From assembly GCA_023313575.1 (NCBI GenBank), contig JAJTTP010000005.1, forward strand, positions 496,001 through 560,000: a DNA stretch of 64,000 bases, given 5' to 3'. Below are positions 33,440-44,492 of the stretch, in pieces; positions within the stretch are counted from its first letter, which is position 1, and each line of letters opens with the position of its first letter. Origin of the DNA: Eutypella sp. D-1. Lineage: Eukaryota > Ascomycota > Sordariomycetes > Xylariales > Diatrypaceae. The position numbers and the translations under genes were made by a program. The notes beneath the pieces were generated by a model that was given only the letters and a program-made list of their open reading frames with translations, was not told the DNA's origin and did not search any database.

Positions 33440-35438
33440 ATGGTAAGTCCCCTATCTATCTCCAAAATCCCCTACATTTCTGGCCCGCCAAACCCCACTA
33501 AACGCTACCTTCTTCAATCGACGTCCACCAATTACTCTTGCGCATCGCAAACAATTTGCTAACAGAAATGCCTCTCCTGCAGACGGACAATCAACATATA
33601 TCCTATACCGACAACGTAAGCACGCGACCCTTCTTGCAGATATCCAAATGCAGATATCTCGAAATATATACAGATACCCGAAACACTTGTGTTGAGAATC
33701 ATGAGTATCATGAGTTGATCTCTTGAACAAATGTTACGGTGTTCGTTTTTTTCGGTGGATCCGTTTTACTGACCTTATCCTTCTTAACAGCTCATGAAAT
33801 ACATGAAGCTCGACCAGAAGGGCTCCGCTATGGCGGAGTATATCTGGGTTGATGCTAATGGCGGTGTCCGGTCAAAGAGCAAGGTACGTACATTTGTCGC
33901 CTTGCAATCTCCCCCTTATCGAAAATTTCTATTTTCATTACTCGATTGATTCTTGTCACGACCCCCTCAATCACTCTTGTCGCTGCATGCTGGGAGTCTA
34001 GCGTGGCACAGCCAAATGCACTAAATTTAGCCCACGCCCCACATGCAATCGTTCTAGGCATCGTGTCGGGGCCGGGAATTCACGGGCAGAGTGGGAGGTT
34101 TCTTACCTTGCGCTTCGGTCAAGACCGGCGCACAAAGCTGGATTTTCCGGTTTTGCCTTCTTGGCGCACTGCATACTCCCGAAGCCTGTGTTGCCTCTTG
34201 ACCCACATACACACGAGACCCTCTCGGGATGGCTCGTCTTTTGTGTGTCTGCCGACGCTTGACCCCGCCTGCATACGGACTGCTCCGGTTTGCGATGGTG
34301 TGGGTCTCGTCCACGCATTGCTCTCTCCAGCCGAGTGGCTGCGGGTCTCGATTTCCCCTTATGCAAAGAATCACGTCTACAATTAGGGGTCAAATTTACT
34401 AACGGAGATTCTACTTTAGACTATTACGTCAGCCCCTAAAGAGGGCATCCAGGTGGAGGATCTACCCGTCTGGAACTTTGACGGTTCCTCCACCAACCAG
34501 GCTCCGGGTGAGAACTCCGATGTCTACCTGAAGCCCGTCGCCGTCTTCCCCGACCCTTTCCGAGGATCTCCCAACGTTCTGGTCCTGGCCGAGACCTGGA
34601 ATGCCGATGGCACTCCCAACAAGTACAACCATCGCCACGAGTGCTCCAAGCTGATGGAGGCCCATGCCGCCCGCCAGCCTTGGTTCGGATTGGAGCAGGA
34701 GTACACTCTTTTCGATATGGATGACAAGCCCTATGGCTGGCCCCGGAATGGTTTCCCTGCGCCCCAGGGTCCCTATTACTGCGGTGTCGGCGCTGGCAAG
34801 GTTGTCTGCCGTGACATCGTCGAAGCCCACTACAAGGCTTGCCTGTACACCGGCATCAAGATCTCCGGTACCAACGCTGAGGTTATGCCTGCTCAGTGGG
34901 AATTCCAAGTCGGCCCTTGCGAGGGTATCGAGATGGGTGACCATCTGTGGATGGCCCGTTTCCTCCTTCACCGCGTCGCTGAGGAGTTTGGTGTGAAGGT
35001 GTCGCTGGAGCCCAAGCCCATTGCGGGTGACTGGAACGGAGCTGGTCTTCACTCCAACTTCTCTTCTCATGAGATGCGCGTTGAGGGTGGTATGAAGCAC
35101 ATCGAGGCTGCTATCAAGAAGCTCGAGGGACGGCACAAGGAGCACATCGCCGTTTACGGCGAGGGCAACGCTCTGCGTCTGACGGGTAGACATGAGACTG
35201 GTTCCATCGAGAAGTTCACGTATGGTGTCGCCGACCGTGGCTCGTCAATTCGGATTCCCCGGGAGACGGCCGCAAAGGGCTACGGCTACTTTGAGGATCG
35301 ACGACCCGCGTCCAATGCCGACCCATATCAAATCACCGGCATAATTATGGTAAGTTCCCTATAATATCTATCTTATTATTCCACCTTATAAGATATATAC
35401 TAACATGTTCCCAGGAAACCATCTTCGGTGCTGCTTAA
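33440..35438 (+). CDS. glnA: Glutamine synthetase (type II, eukaryotic)
   Basis: Five exons: 33440..33442, 33583..33615, 33791..33883, 34420..35349 and 35415..35438, giving 360 aa. The first exon is only the ATG; the second (33 nt) encodes [11 protein letters not shown]. The N-terminus [18 protein letters not shown] is the beta-grasp part. The catalytic domain contains [22 protein letters not shown], the metal/ATP-site blocks [11 protein letters not shown] and [11 protein letters not shown], and [20 protein letters not shown]. It also has [20 protein letters not shown] and [26 protein letters not shown]. The enzyme makes glutamine from glutamate, ammonia and ATP in the cytosol and is the core of nitrogen assimilation. 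An alternative start at 33568 ([10 protein letters not shown]) would avoid the ATG-only exon. The third intron is 536 nt, by far the longest in the window. Confidence 0.95.
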
Positions 35439-38010
35439 TAAATTCAGAGATACCCCCAGTTTGAGAAGCGGTGTTAATTGTTGCTATTTGGTTTGCTTTT
35501 TTGGCAATGGGGAACGGGACCGTCGTACGACGTCAGCATAGATACAAGGCGTAATGATAACAAGTAGGATGCCATGAATTTCAACAAATGATTTCGGACA
35601 CAAACACATGCCTTATTCACACTGTTCTTCTTGGATCTGCGCGATCGTGACGATGTTGCAGCCGGCAGTATAACTTGCCCACGTCGTAAGACGGTAGGTA
35701 GATAACGGATGACGTCTTGTGTAGAACTGAAACCCGAGGAAACCCCCACTCTGACCCCAACCGCGCCCCTTGGCCCACCCCGGCCCACCCCAGCCCCCTG
35801 AGTAGCCCCGCTTATCCCGTCGAGGGGATCGTCATCCGGTCACGCGGATATGTGACAAGAACGGGCAAATCAAATCAACAGCGTCATTGCGCAGGGCACC
35901 ATTTTTCTTTTTTGCGGTTGAATGACATAATCCCCTTCTCCCAACAGACTTTCTAAGTACGATCTAGTCAGAGCTCGCACGTACCTGATAGTGCTGTATG
36001 CCTTGCCTAACAAGTAGTATCGCATGGATTTGAGGCGGATCTTGCCTAGAATACCCCCGAGATCCGAGTCGCGTATAGTTACCTATAGAAGTGTCGATGT
36101 GCAGCGCATGCTCTGCAACTCAAGGGGTGTTGTATTATGCCCCTGGCCCCTTATCGCATCATATTTTATCTATGTATCTGGTCGGATGGAAGGACCACAA
36201 ACTGTAGCTGGAGGTACGTCGTCATCAGTGAGTACATGCAGGCGGGTATAACATGCATTGGTTGGCAAGGGGGTCGAGAACCTGATGTACCCACGTCGAT
36301 TACGAGCTGTTACCAGGAAGGGTATTGGCAGATAGATGCTGGTCCGCTGTCTGGCACCTGGCTTGTCACAGCGATGTGGTATGTACGCCTATGATACTCT
36401 GGGCTCGTCATTGCTAGATCTATTAAATAGTCTCTACCTGTGCTTATTTAGCGGTCTAATCTCGCTCAATTATGAGAGTATACTGAAATCAAGGGAATTG
36501 TTTTTACAATTGATTGGAATCTTTTACACGGTGTCGGTGACCATGGAATGGACTACAGAGTATATAATGATGATAGCCTGGAGGTCACTGCTAGGTGGCC
36601 GAAAAGTAGTATGGGTTGAGGCTGGATAGTCATTGAACTCTAGCTCTACTTCTCCAGGTACATGGACACCCGAAGACCCCTGCTTATCAAACAAAGTCTA
36701 CCTAGGTAGTTTGCCGTAGCTCATGCATAAGACGGCTCACGTGACAATGTTGGTGTCCATCTAGGGGCTGAGGAAAATGAATGTCTTTATCAGAGGATTT
36801 TGTCCAGAGCGACAGATAGAAGCCCGAGAATTACTGTTACGTAGCTCGAAAGCATGAGTAGAGGTTGAATAGTTGTTGAGCTCCACCCCTTCCGAAAAAA
36901 AAAATATTGTTTAACGCAGCCTGTAGAAAGGGGGCGCGCCGCTGGTAGCGCCCATGGCCTGTTATCACGTGACAATCCTCTCCTCAAGATCCGGCTCAAC
37001 TGTCATGGTCAGAACTCCGTTGTTAATCATCCAAACTCTTGTGCAGTGGAAACCTGGTCGCTCTCTGGCTGGATGCAAGAAAAGTTTCTGGTAGCTTTGA
37101 CCAAACTGTGAGACTTGGCGAAACGTTCGATCGCCGCCTAACTCCGAAAGTTGTTCAGTAGTCGAGAGAAACGATGGCGGTAACACCTTGCGGCATGTGA
37201 TTATTCATGAAAGTACTCGCGGATCAAACACACCTTTGTTGTGCCAAGTCCCTGGCAACGCCATCAAGATAAACTGACAAAACAAGACAACATGGCAAAC
37301 TAGCATGGCAAACAACACCATTTCACTGTCCCTATGATCTAGCCCAACTGGCAACCTTGTATTGTATCTGGCGTCATTACTTAATCGCTCTTTTCAGTTG
37401 CAGCCTCAGAGCCTTGTTTCCACAGCCTTTTACCGGCAAGCTAGGTCAATAGGTACCAAGAGGTTCCGTGGTTTGATTAATAAGGTCTTGCGAATTCCAG
37501 TAGCGAAGGAAGAAGGTTGCAGTCCTGTTATCCACCATTTGGTCAACAGTGAAACATTTCCCGAGTCTTTTTAATCCCGTCTTGAGCTGAAGATATCATT
37601 GCGAACATCTGTGGGCTACGTAGGATGGTAGCTTAATATGACAAGCCGTCTGTGTAGGAATTCCTATGCGCTACACTTCCGTACTGCCTGACTGCGCTGC
37701 GCGTCTAGAATAGGGGCTAAGGGCTTGGCGCTGCTCGGCATTATCAGCGAGCATCCAATCAACATTCATCTGAAAGGGTATTCCAAATCACACCGATAAC
37801 CCGACCGGACTTTGTCTATCTCCTATCCAAGTATGTAGATGCAAGGGCGTGCTCTATTGTAACTATTTACTTATCTCCTTTACCCCCCTTTTCCATAGTT
37901 CATTAACGAGAGGGGGCTTACTCACGACATGTCCACGATATCCCTTCAATATTTCAGGCCTGTTGTTTCAAAATAATCTTTCTTCTAGACAAGGTTGGAG
38001 GAGCATATAC
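35439..38010. other. Long intergenic region
   Basis: This is 2.57 kb with no convincing gene. Short frames at 36024-36629, 36790-37186 and 37362-37574 have no motif. The palindrome CTACCTAGGTAG is near 36699-36710. The first few hundred bases hold the glutamine synthetase 3' UTR and the last few hundred the promoter of the MOSC-reductase gene. Confidence 0.45.
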
Positions 38011-39979
38011 ATGACAATGGCGCCTGCAGCAGACTTCGACCTATTCGAGCCATACGAGCATGACACCATCCTCGAGGTACGCACGAGTAGGATGAAGACA
38101 ATGCCAGGGCTCAAGATCCAGAGCGGCATCGACAAGAATATACGCTCGGGCCGTGTCCCTGTCACGTTCTTGGGCCTCGAGGGTGATGAACACGATCTAA
38201 CTTTCCATGGCGGAAAAGATAAAGCTATTCATGGCTGTATGTCATGACTCACGGGTCACGTCTTGGTGTTCGTGGATTACGAGCCATCTCTGACTGCGCG
38301 GTAGATTGTGCATCCCATTACCCCAACTGGCGCGATGAATTTCCCGCTGCGGCATCGCGATTTCAGCTGGGAGGCTTCGGAGAGAATTTGGTGTTGGCGC
38401 ACATGAATGAGCGCAATGTCTGCATAGGCGACATTGTCTCGGTTGGCACTGATGGGTTAATACTCCAGGTCAGCTTGCCAAGACAGCCGTGCTTCAAGCT
38501 CAATCATCGATTTCAGCTGAAGAACTTCGCACCCAACACCTACAAGTTGAGTCGAACGGGCTGGTATTATCGCGTATTACAGGAGGGGACCATTCAAGTG
38601 AGTTTCTTAAGCTTATTTACCTCGATAAATCATAGAGAAGTGAACTATGGGTCTACAGGACTGTCATCCATCTTCAGCAGACAGTGAAAAATCCAATTGC
38701 CATGACCCCTCATTAAGTATTTATGGTATATCTAGACTAACGAACAGCATAGGCAGGGGATGAGGTCCGGTTGGTTGAGCGAAAATGGCCGAGCTGGACA
38801 ATCGAAAGGGTGCAAGAATACCTGCACCGCAACCAGAACGACGCGGCTATGAACGAGGAATTGTCCGGCATTGAGGACCTCGGCAAAGAGGCTCGGGGCG
38901 CCTTCCGCACCCGCGTCGCCAAGTTCGAAGCGAAGAAGAAGCGGGCCGCTGCTGGAGAAGACGACAGCAGCACTGCAGAGAAATGGCGCGACTACAGGAT
39001 TGTGGAGAAGAAGACACAAACGCCACGCATCACGTCGTTCATGCTAGAGGCCGTGAACCCGGATCTGGGCGACGATGGCGAGGCCGAATCCACCCGCCCG
39101 CTTGTGGGCGCGCATGGGCGCATTAAACTCCCCAACGGCCTTGTGCGTAGCTACTCGATAGTTGGCGGCACAGTAGGTCAGTTCGAGCTGGGCGTGGCAC
39201 TTGAGGAACACAGTCGGGGCGGCTCGGCGTACCTACATGGTACAGCGCGTGTTGGTGACATCCTAAAGGTTGGTCGCATCACAGCTGCGGTAAAGCAGGC
39301 CGGTGCCGCTAGCCACCACGTGTTTATCGCTGGCGGCATCGGTATAACTGCCTTCCTCAAGATGATCGAGGGGTATCGCTCTACACACTGGAATACCACG
39401 CTGCACTACGGTGTTCGGCGCGCTGACGATGTGCCCTTCAGGGAGCGCGTGGATGCTTTGAATGGAGATGGAACAGTTGCGAACGGTGCGCAAGAGGGGG
39501 CAATAGTTCGCTTGTATGATGCATCGCGGGGCGAGCGCATGGACATCCCTGCCATACTCGATAGCTTGCCTTGGAACTCGCACGTCTATGTGTGCGGCCC
39601 GCGTCGCATGATGGATGAGGCAATGCGTGAGGCTTCGGCGCGAGGGCTTGGCGAAGATGAAATTCACTTCGAGGCATTTGCAGCGGACACAGGCGGTGAC
39701 CCGTTTGAAGTCGAAGTTGATATCCCTTCTAATGGAGTAAAGAAGAGTGAAAAGAAGTTGCTGAAGGTCGGTGAAGACGAGACACTCTTAGAGGTCCTGC
39801 GGAAGCAATTGGACGAGGTGCCCAGTAGCTGTGAGGTCGGCAACTGTGGGACATGCAAGGTTACTCTCAAGAGCGGGAGGGTAGATCACAGGGGTACGGC
39901 ACTAACAGAGGAGGAAAAGTTGGACTCGATGCTCAGCTGTGTAAGCAGAGGTATTGGAAGGATCGCGATTGGGATTTGA
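38011..39979 (+). CDS. MOSC domain - ferredoxin reductase - [2Fe-2S] ferredoxin fusion protein
   Basis: Three exons: 38011..38236, 38305..38597 and 38753..39979, giving 581 aa. The first intron (GTATGT...TAG) restores KAIHGYCASHYPNWRDEFP, typical of the YiiM-type MOSC family. The MOSC part (residues 1 to about 250) has the PRQPC motif with C138, the likely molybdenum-cofactor ligand, and the usual 3-alpha tail (WTIERVQEYLHR). A phthalate-dioxygenase-reductase-like part (about 260-480) follows, with an FMN/FAD site at RSYSIVG, a nucleotide site at FIAGGIGITAF and YVCGPRRMMDEA. The C-terminal plant-type ferredoxin has cysteines C533, C538, C541 and C569. The predicted path is NAD(P)H to flavin to Fe-S to molybdenum, probably for reduction of N-hydroxylated compounds as in bacterial YiiM. 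A role in the nearby metabolite cluster is possible but not shown. Confidence 0.88.
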
Positions 39980-40140
39980 GATGGACATAACGTAGAGAAT
40001 CATATGCACAACTGTCGAGGCCGTTCGAGGTGGAGGCGAGATTGCTCTATTGGTTTCTCCATCTACGTCCTGTCATTCCTATCATGATGTCGTATCTCGT
40101 TGAACCTATGTATCTACAAATGTACAGATCCGTTTTTACC

Positions 40141-41864
40141 CTATGATGAACTCGATCCAGTCTGTTTCCCAGGTCCGAGCCCGATTAAAACCGCCACAGC
40201 TGCTGAAGCGCCCCATATGGCGAAGCTCCAGCCCATCGTGCCCCAATCGTCGTTATCGAGTACCTCGCCGGCCCAAATTGGACCAAGGGTACCCCCGAGG
40301 GCAAACGCCATCGTCCAGAGCCCATAGCCAAGACCATAGACCCCTTTCTCCCCGAAAATACCTGGGTGTTTCGCCTCGATGTCATCGATAACATAGGATA
40401 CCTCGGCCATGAGCGGGACGCCCGAGAACGCGAAGGCGCACCCTAACAAGGCCAGCAAAAACCCTAGGAGGACCTTTTGCTCAATCGTATTCTGCCTGAC
40501 GAATCGGAGACACACGAGCAGAGGAACCCCGGCGCAGAAGCCACCAAAGGATGGCCACTTGGCGCCGTACTTGTCTGAGATCCATCCTACCAGGGGAGCA
40601 ATGAAGCCTGGCAAGAATAAGGTCAAGAAAAAGATACCCGCTGCTGTCGAGGTCCAGCTAAAGGTGGTCTGGAGAAATAAAGCCAGGACAGCGTCGAACC
40701 CCATCCTGTAATCGTTAGTTCTTTCAATTGAATACACAAAGTACACTGGCATCAGGAAATGGGGGCTTCCGAACTTACATGATACCAGCCTCGACCATAA
40801 TGCCATAGAAAGCAACCATCAGCCTCGGAGATTTCAAAAGCTTCAAAACTGCGTCCTTTTTGCTCCAGTTCCGGCCAGTGGTCGAACGACTTCGCGTATT
40901 TGATCCACAGAGGTTCAGGTTTTCGGGAGGAACGTCCTCCAGGTTTGGGTCCGGAGAAGTATGCTCAATGGCATTGGTACCAGTCGTCATAGACTGAACG
41001 GTACTAGATTCGCCGGGAGTCGTTGAGTTTGGTTCCCCATGGGCTGATGGGGTTGCTTTCTCAACATCTGGTCCTGTCGTTGAAGTGGCTGGCAAGCCGT
41101 CGTCTTCCGATTCCCATTGCCGAGCCACCTTTTTCTCAATCATAACTAACCTAAGCAGAATATCGAGGACTACGATGCCGAACGCGACATAGAAGACGGC
41201 GTAGTAGCCCACAGCTTCGTACACAGCACCGCCTATGACCGGGGCTATGAGCAGGCCCATGCTCATGGCCATGTTCACATAACCCATAGCGACGCCGACG
41301 GAATCACCCATGGTATCCACGAGCAGGGCGCATCCCACGCTCCAGACTATCGCTGCGCTGAAACCTTGGAGAAGCCTCCCAAGGACTAATAAACCTATGG
41401 TCTTCCCAAGACACAGAAATAGCGTCGACCCGGCTAGCAGCACGAGACCGATTAGAAGCGGCCATCTCCGGCTGGACGTGTGGTCGGCATAAAAGCCGAA
41501 GATGGGACTGCCGACGAACAGGGCCAGGCTATAGCATGCCAGCAGAATTGAAGTCCACCGCTGCACATCTTCCTCCGGTATCCCGACCTGGACTGTCAAA
41601 GAAAAGGGGATGACAGGGATGATCAAGGCGTAGTAGAAGATATCCGTGAAGATGGCTAGACTAACTATGACATGGGTCAGCATTTGATTTACCGTCACCG
41701 AAAGCTTTGAGAGTATCTGCAAGTTGAGCTGCCGTCAGAGGGATGTACTCACCAGTAAATGTGATGAAGGAAGTTGAAGAGCGCTGCTTAAGATAGGGTG
41801 GTTTCGAGTACACACCCTCCTCCCTTCTGCCGGAGAAGAACTGTCGAACACTTCTGAGTTCCAT
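40141..41864 (-). CDS. Major facilitator superfamily transporter, DHA1-type exporter
   Basis: Three exons on the minus strand: 41864..41753, 41664..40779 and 40705..40141, giving 520 aa. I chose the acceptor at 41665-41666 because it restores FITFT-VSLAIFTDIFYYALIIPVIPF; the earlier in-frame-looking extension does not fit the family. About 12 membrane helices are seen in two halves. MFS motif A is GFYADHTSSRRWP, and a motif C-like stretch is AMSMGLLIAPVIGGAVYE. A long hydrophilic central loop (about residues 225-320, Ser/Thr/Pro-rich) separates the halves. The second half has WISDKYGAKWP. Such proton antiporters export drugs or secondary metabolites. It sits 5 kb from the NRPS on the opposite strand and is the natural export candidate for its product. 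Confidence 0.88.
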
Positions 41865-42926
41865 GATATGATGTGGAGATGCGCTGAGAAAGAAGCACGA
41901 AAAGACATGTGGCTACGGTAGCCCCGGTGCCTTGCGAAGCATGTATGGCAACGTTTGAGGATACGTATGAGTATATACGAATGCAGTAGTTGTTCGTTTG
42001 GGCTTTGCGGGCTACTTGAGCAATCGACGAGGTATTACCATCATTAGTGCATCAATCGGTTTACGCGACAAACTCCGAGCTGAATGAAGAGCTCCGAGGC
42101 CATCGAAAAGGAAGAGAAGCAAAGAGAACTTGCGTAGGTGTTCGTGGGTGATAGAGAGCGAAGCTCACCTCTCTTCTCATACAAGTACTTCCCGAATCTA
42201 TGGTTAATGGTTGATCAACAGGCAATAGGAAACGATGATATGTAGTGAAGAATATATCAAAGCGGGTAATCCCGTGACTCCCGTCTGCAAGAGTTGTGCT
42301 TGGCCTTCCTTTTATGGTTTGGTATACCCATCTCTGGCCGAGTTCTTGCTTATTCAAGCTAGCTATTATTTACTTAGGTAAGTTGAGCATCGACCAAGTG
42401 ACCTAGAGCTACTTAGTAATGGCCTTGTCACTTGAGGCCCTATCTCTAGCTCTAGGGGTTTGATCTGCGTAAGAATTTGTTTGGACTAAGACGTAACCAG
42501 TTCCCTTCCTAATTAGGCAAAATTTAATTCGTTCTAGTTCAAAGAGACAATTGATGTCGAACGCGACGTGGAAAGTGCTTGTCTCTAGAATTATAAGGTG
42601 GGTTTCTCAGAGTGGGTTAGTTAAGCAAATACCTTACTATCAGATCTCATCTGACCGTAACTCGGCTTAAGTAATCACTATCTAAATAGGGGCTCAGGGG
42701 TTTCATGAATTCAAGTATCGAGAGTTTAAGATGCGGCAATTGGCTCTCAAATTCATGGAACATCCGTGACGCAACCGAAGCCCTGGTTCTAGTGCCCAAG
42801 GTCTATTATTCTTCCTGGCATGTTGCATATCTCATTGAACACTCAATTTACGAAATCCTATAAGGCTATTGTATACAAAGGGTCATATCATCGTCTCGTC
42901 TCTAGTTCTTCACCCAATTAAAAAAG
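41865..42926. other. Intergenic region between transporter and aldo/keto reductase
   Basis: This is 1.06 kb with no convincing gene. A minus-strand frame at 42061-42357 has no motif. It contains ACTTAGGTAAG near 42373 and TAGGGGCTCAGGGG near 42688, related to strings seen elsewhere in the window. Confidence 0.5.
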
Positions 42927-44492
42927 TCATGAGTGTCCCTGGATTTTCTTCGGCTGGTATGGTTCCTCCAGATACGCCTCCTCTTCCTCGGTGAGCTGCA
43001 TCCCACAGGCTACTAATGCCTCATTCATTCTCTGGATGCTGTTGATCCCGATGATCGGCGCTGCGACGCGTTTGTTCAGCCACGCCAGGGCCACTTGACT
43101 CATCTTACAATTCCGTGTCCTCGCTATCTCCAGGACACGCTTGATGATGGCTTTATCGGAATCGCTCTCCCCATTTCCAAATCTGGAAGGCTCCGAAGAG
43201 CGCATAGTAGACCCTGTCAAGCCTGGCGGTCGTGCGAGCAACCCCTCCGCGAGTGGTGACCACGGAAGGATTCCGACGCCAGTCTTATTGCAGTACTTTA
43301 TCATTTCTCTTTCCTCTTCTCGATAAAGAAGATTGTAATGATTCTGCATTGCTACCATCTGCTCGTAGTCAGGTTGATTAGTATTAGCCTGTTATGAAGA
43401 GGCTCAACGTAAAGAAGGAGACCCAAATTCTCATACCTTTGTCCACGAATTTCTCTCTGCGACGGACTGCAGGATAGCAAACTGATATGTCCACATTGAA
43501 CTAGCAGCCAAGTACCGAACCTTGCCGCTCATGACCAAATGGTTCAAGGCCTCTAAATAGGTGGATGGTCATCATATCAGCATTGACATCGAAAAGGGCG
43601 GACTGGGTATGAATGCTACTGACGCATGGTCTCCTCTGGTGGAACTGATTCATCATAGCGATGAATATGCAGTACATCAATATAACTTGTTTGTAGTCGT
43701 TCAAGAGACTGCTCTACGGCGTTGAAGATCGCCGTCCGTGATAAGCCTTCGTGAGAAATGTTAATAATTTGAGGCTTTGTAAAGCATTCAGGGATGTACT
43801 CACCGTATTGATTAGTATAGTCTTTACTCTTCCCCACGAGGTTATCCAGGAATGCGACGAAGTCACCGGGCTCGCTGTCATCGGGATGGGCTAGGATGCG
43901 GCCTACTTTGGTCTGTCATCTTAGGAGAGGGCTTAATATACAGGTGAAATATCCGCAATACTCACCATCAGAACCAGCTTACGGCGAGGAATGCTGTATC
44001 GCTTAATGGTTCTGCCAATTATCTCCTCGGAGATCCCATTGCTATACGCATTTGCTGTATCCCAAGTCGTTATTCCTTTTGTATATGCAGCATACAGTAG
44101 CCGCGATGCCTGGGTAGAATGTATTAGCCTGCTCTTCTATCCACTCGGGTCTGCTGCTAATTGCACCATACCTCTTCTTCTTCAATACACCACGGAAGCC
44201 ACCTGGAATCACCGAACCCCAATGTTCCCAGGATAGGATTAGACACTCGAAGGCCGCTATCACCAACTTTCTTATATACTGCTTTCGTGGAAGCTATAGA
44301 CTGGGATAGAGACTTTGGAACGATGCGAGCATCCTCTGCGAACACAGAGGGCCTCTGGAAACCGTTGAGCTTCCCATTGGCGTCACCGTTGGCCTTTTCT
44401 GTCACGTTCGCTTCGACGACCTTGGCTGGATTGTATCTAGGTATGTGACCAACCATTGGTGGTGCACATTCCTCTGATAGAACTGGAGCCAT
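42927..44492 (-). CDS. Aldo/keto reductase with N-terminal extension
   Basis: Six exons on the minus strand: 44492..44172, 44109..43966, 43912..43804, 43746..43624, 43552..43437 and 43358..42927, giving 414 aa. The core matches the yeast-type AKR family: [22 protein letters not shown] and [10 protein letters not shown]. The catalytic tetrad reads D124, Y129, K157 (MTKVGR) and H220 (LHIHRYD). The barrel continues with SMQNH-like [32 protein letters not shown] and [12 protein letters not shown]. It reduces carbonyls with NADPH. The first 75 residues (Ala/Asn/Lys-rich, ending QSIASTKAV) are not part of the AKR fold and are unusually long. The third intron is 57 nt, has no stop and is a multiple of three, so retention would only add 19 residues. 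The gene is divergent from the NRPS and may be a tailoring enzyme. Confidence 0.85.

Noticed and set aside
33946..34393. Open frames on both strands inside glutamine synthetase intron 3
   Set aside because: They lack good ATG starts, overlap each other and show no motif; the flanking exons are clearly one gene.
38237..38304. Apparent frameshift in the MOSC gene after KAIHG
   Set aside because: A 68-nt intron with GTATGT donor and TAG acceptor restores the conserved HGYCASHYPNW, so there is no frameshift.
41665..41752. Continuation of the first MFS exon into the next open frame, or use of the CAG at about 41717 as acceptor
   Set aside because: Both either shift frame or add residues foreign to the family; the TAG at 41665-41666 gives the expected TFTVSLAIFTD.
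43359..43388. Earlier acceptor for the last AKR exon (adds [10 protein letters not shown])
   Set aside because: In frame, but the later acceptor gives [15 protein letters not shown], matching the family without an insertion, and a more usual 78-nt intron.
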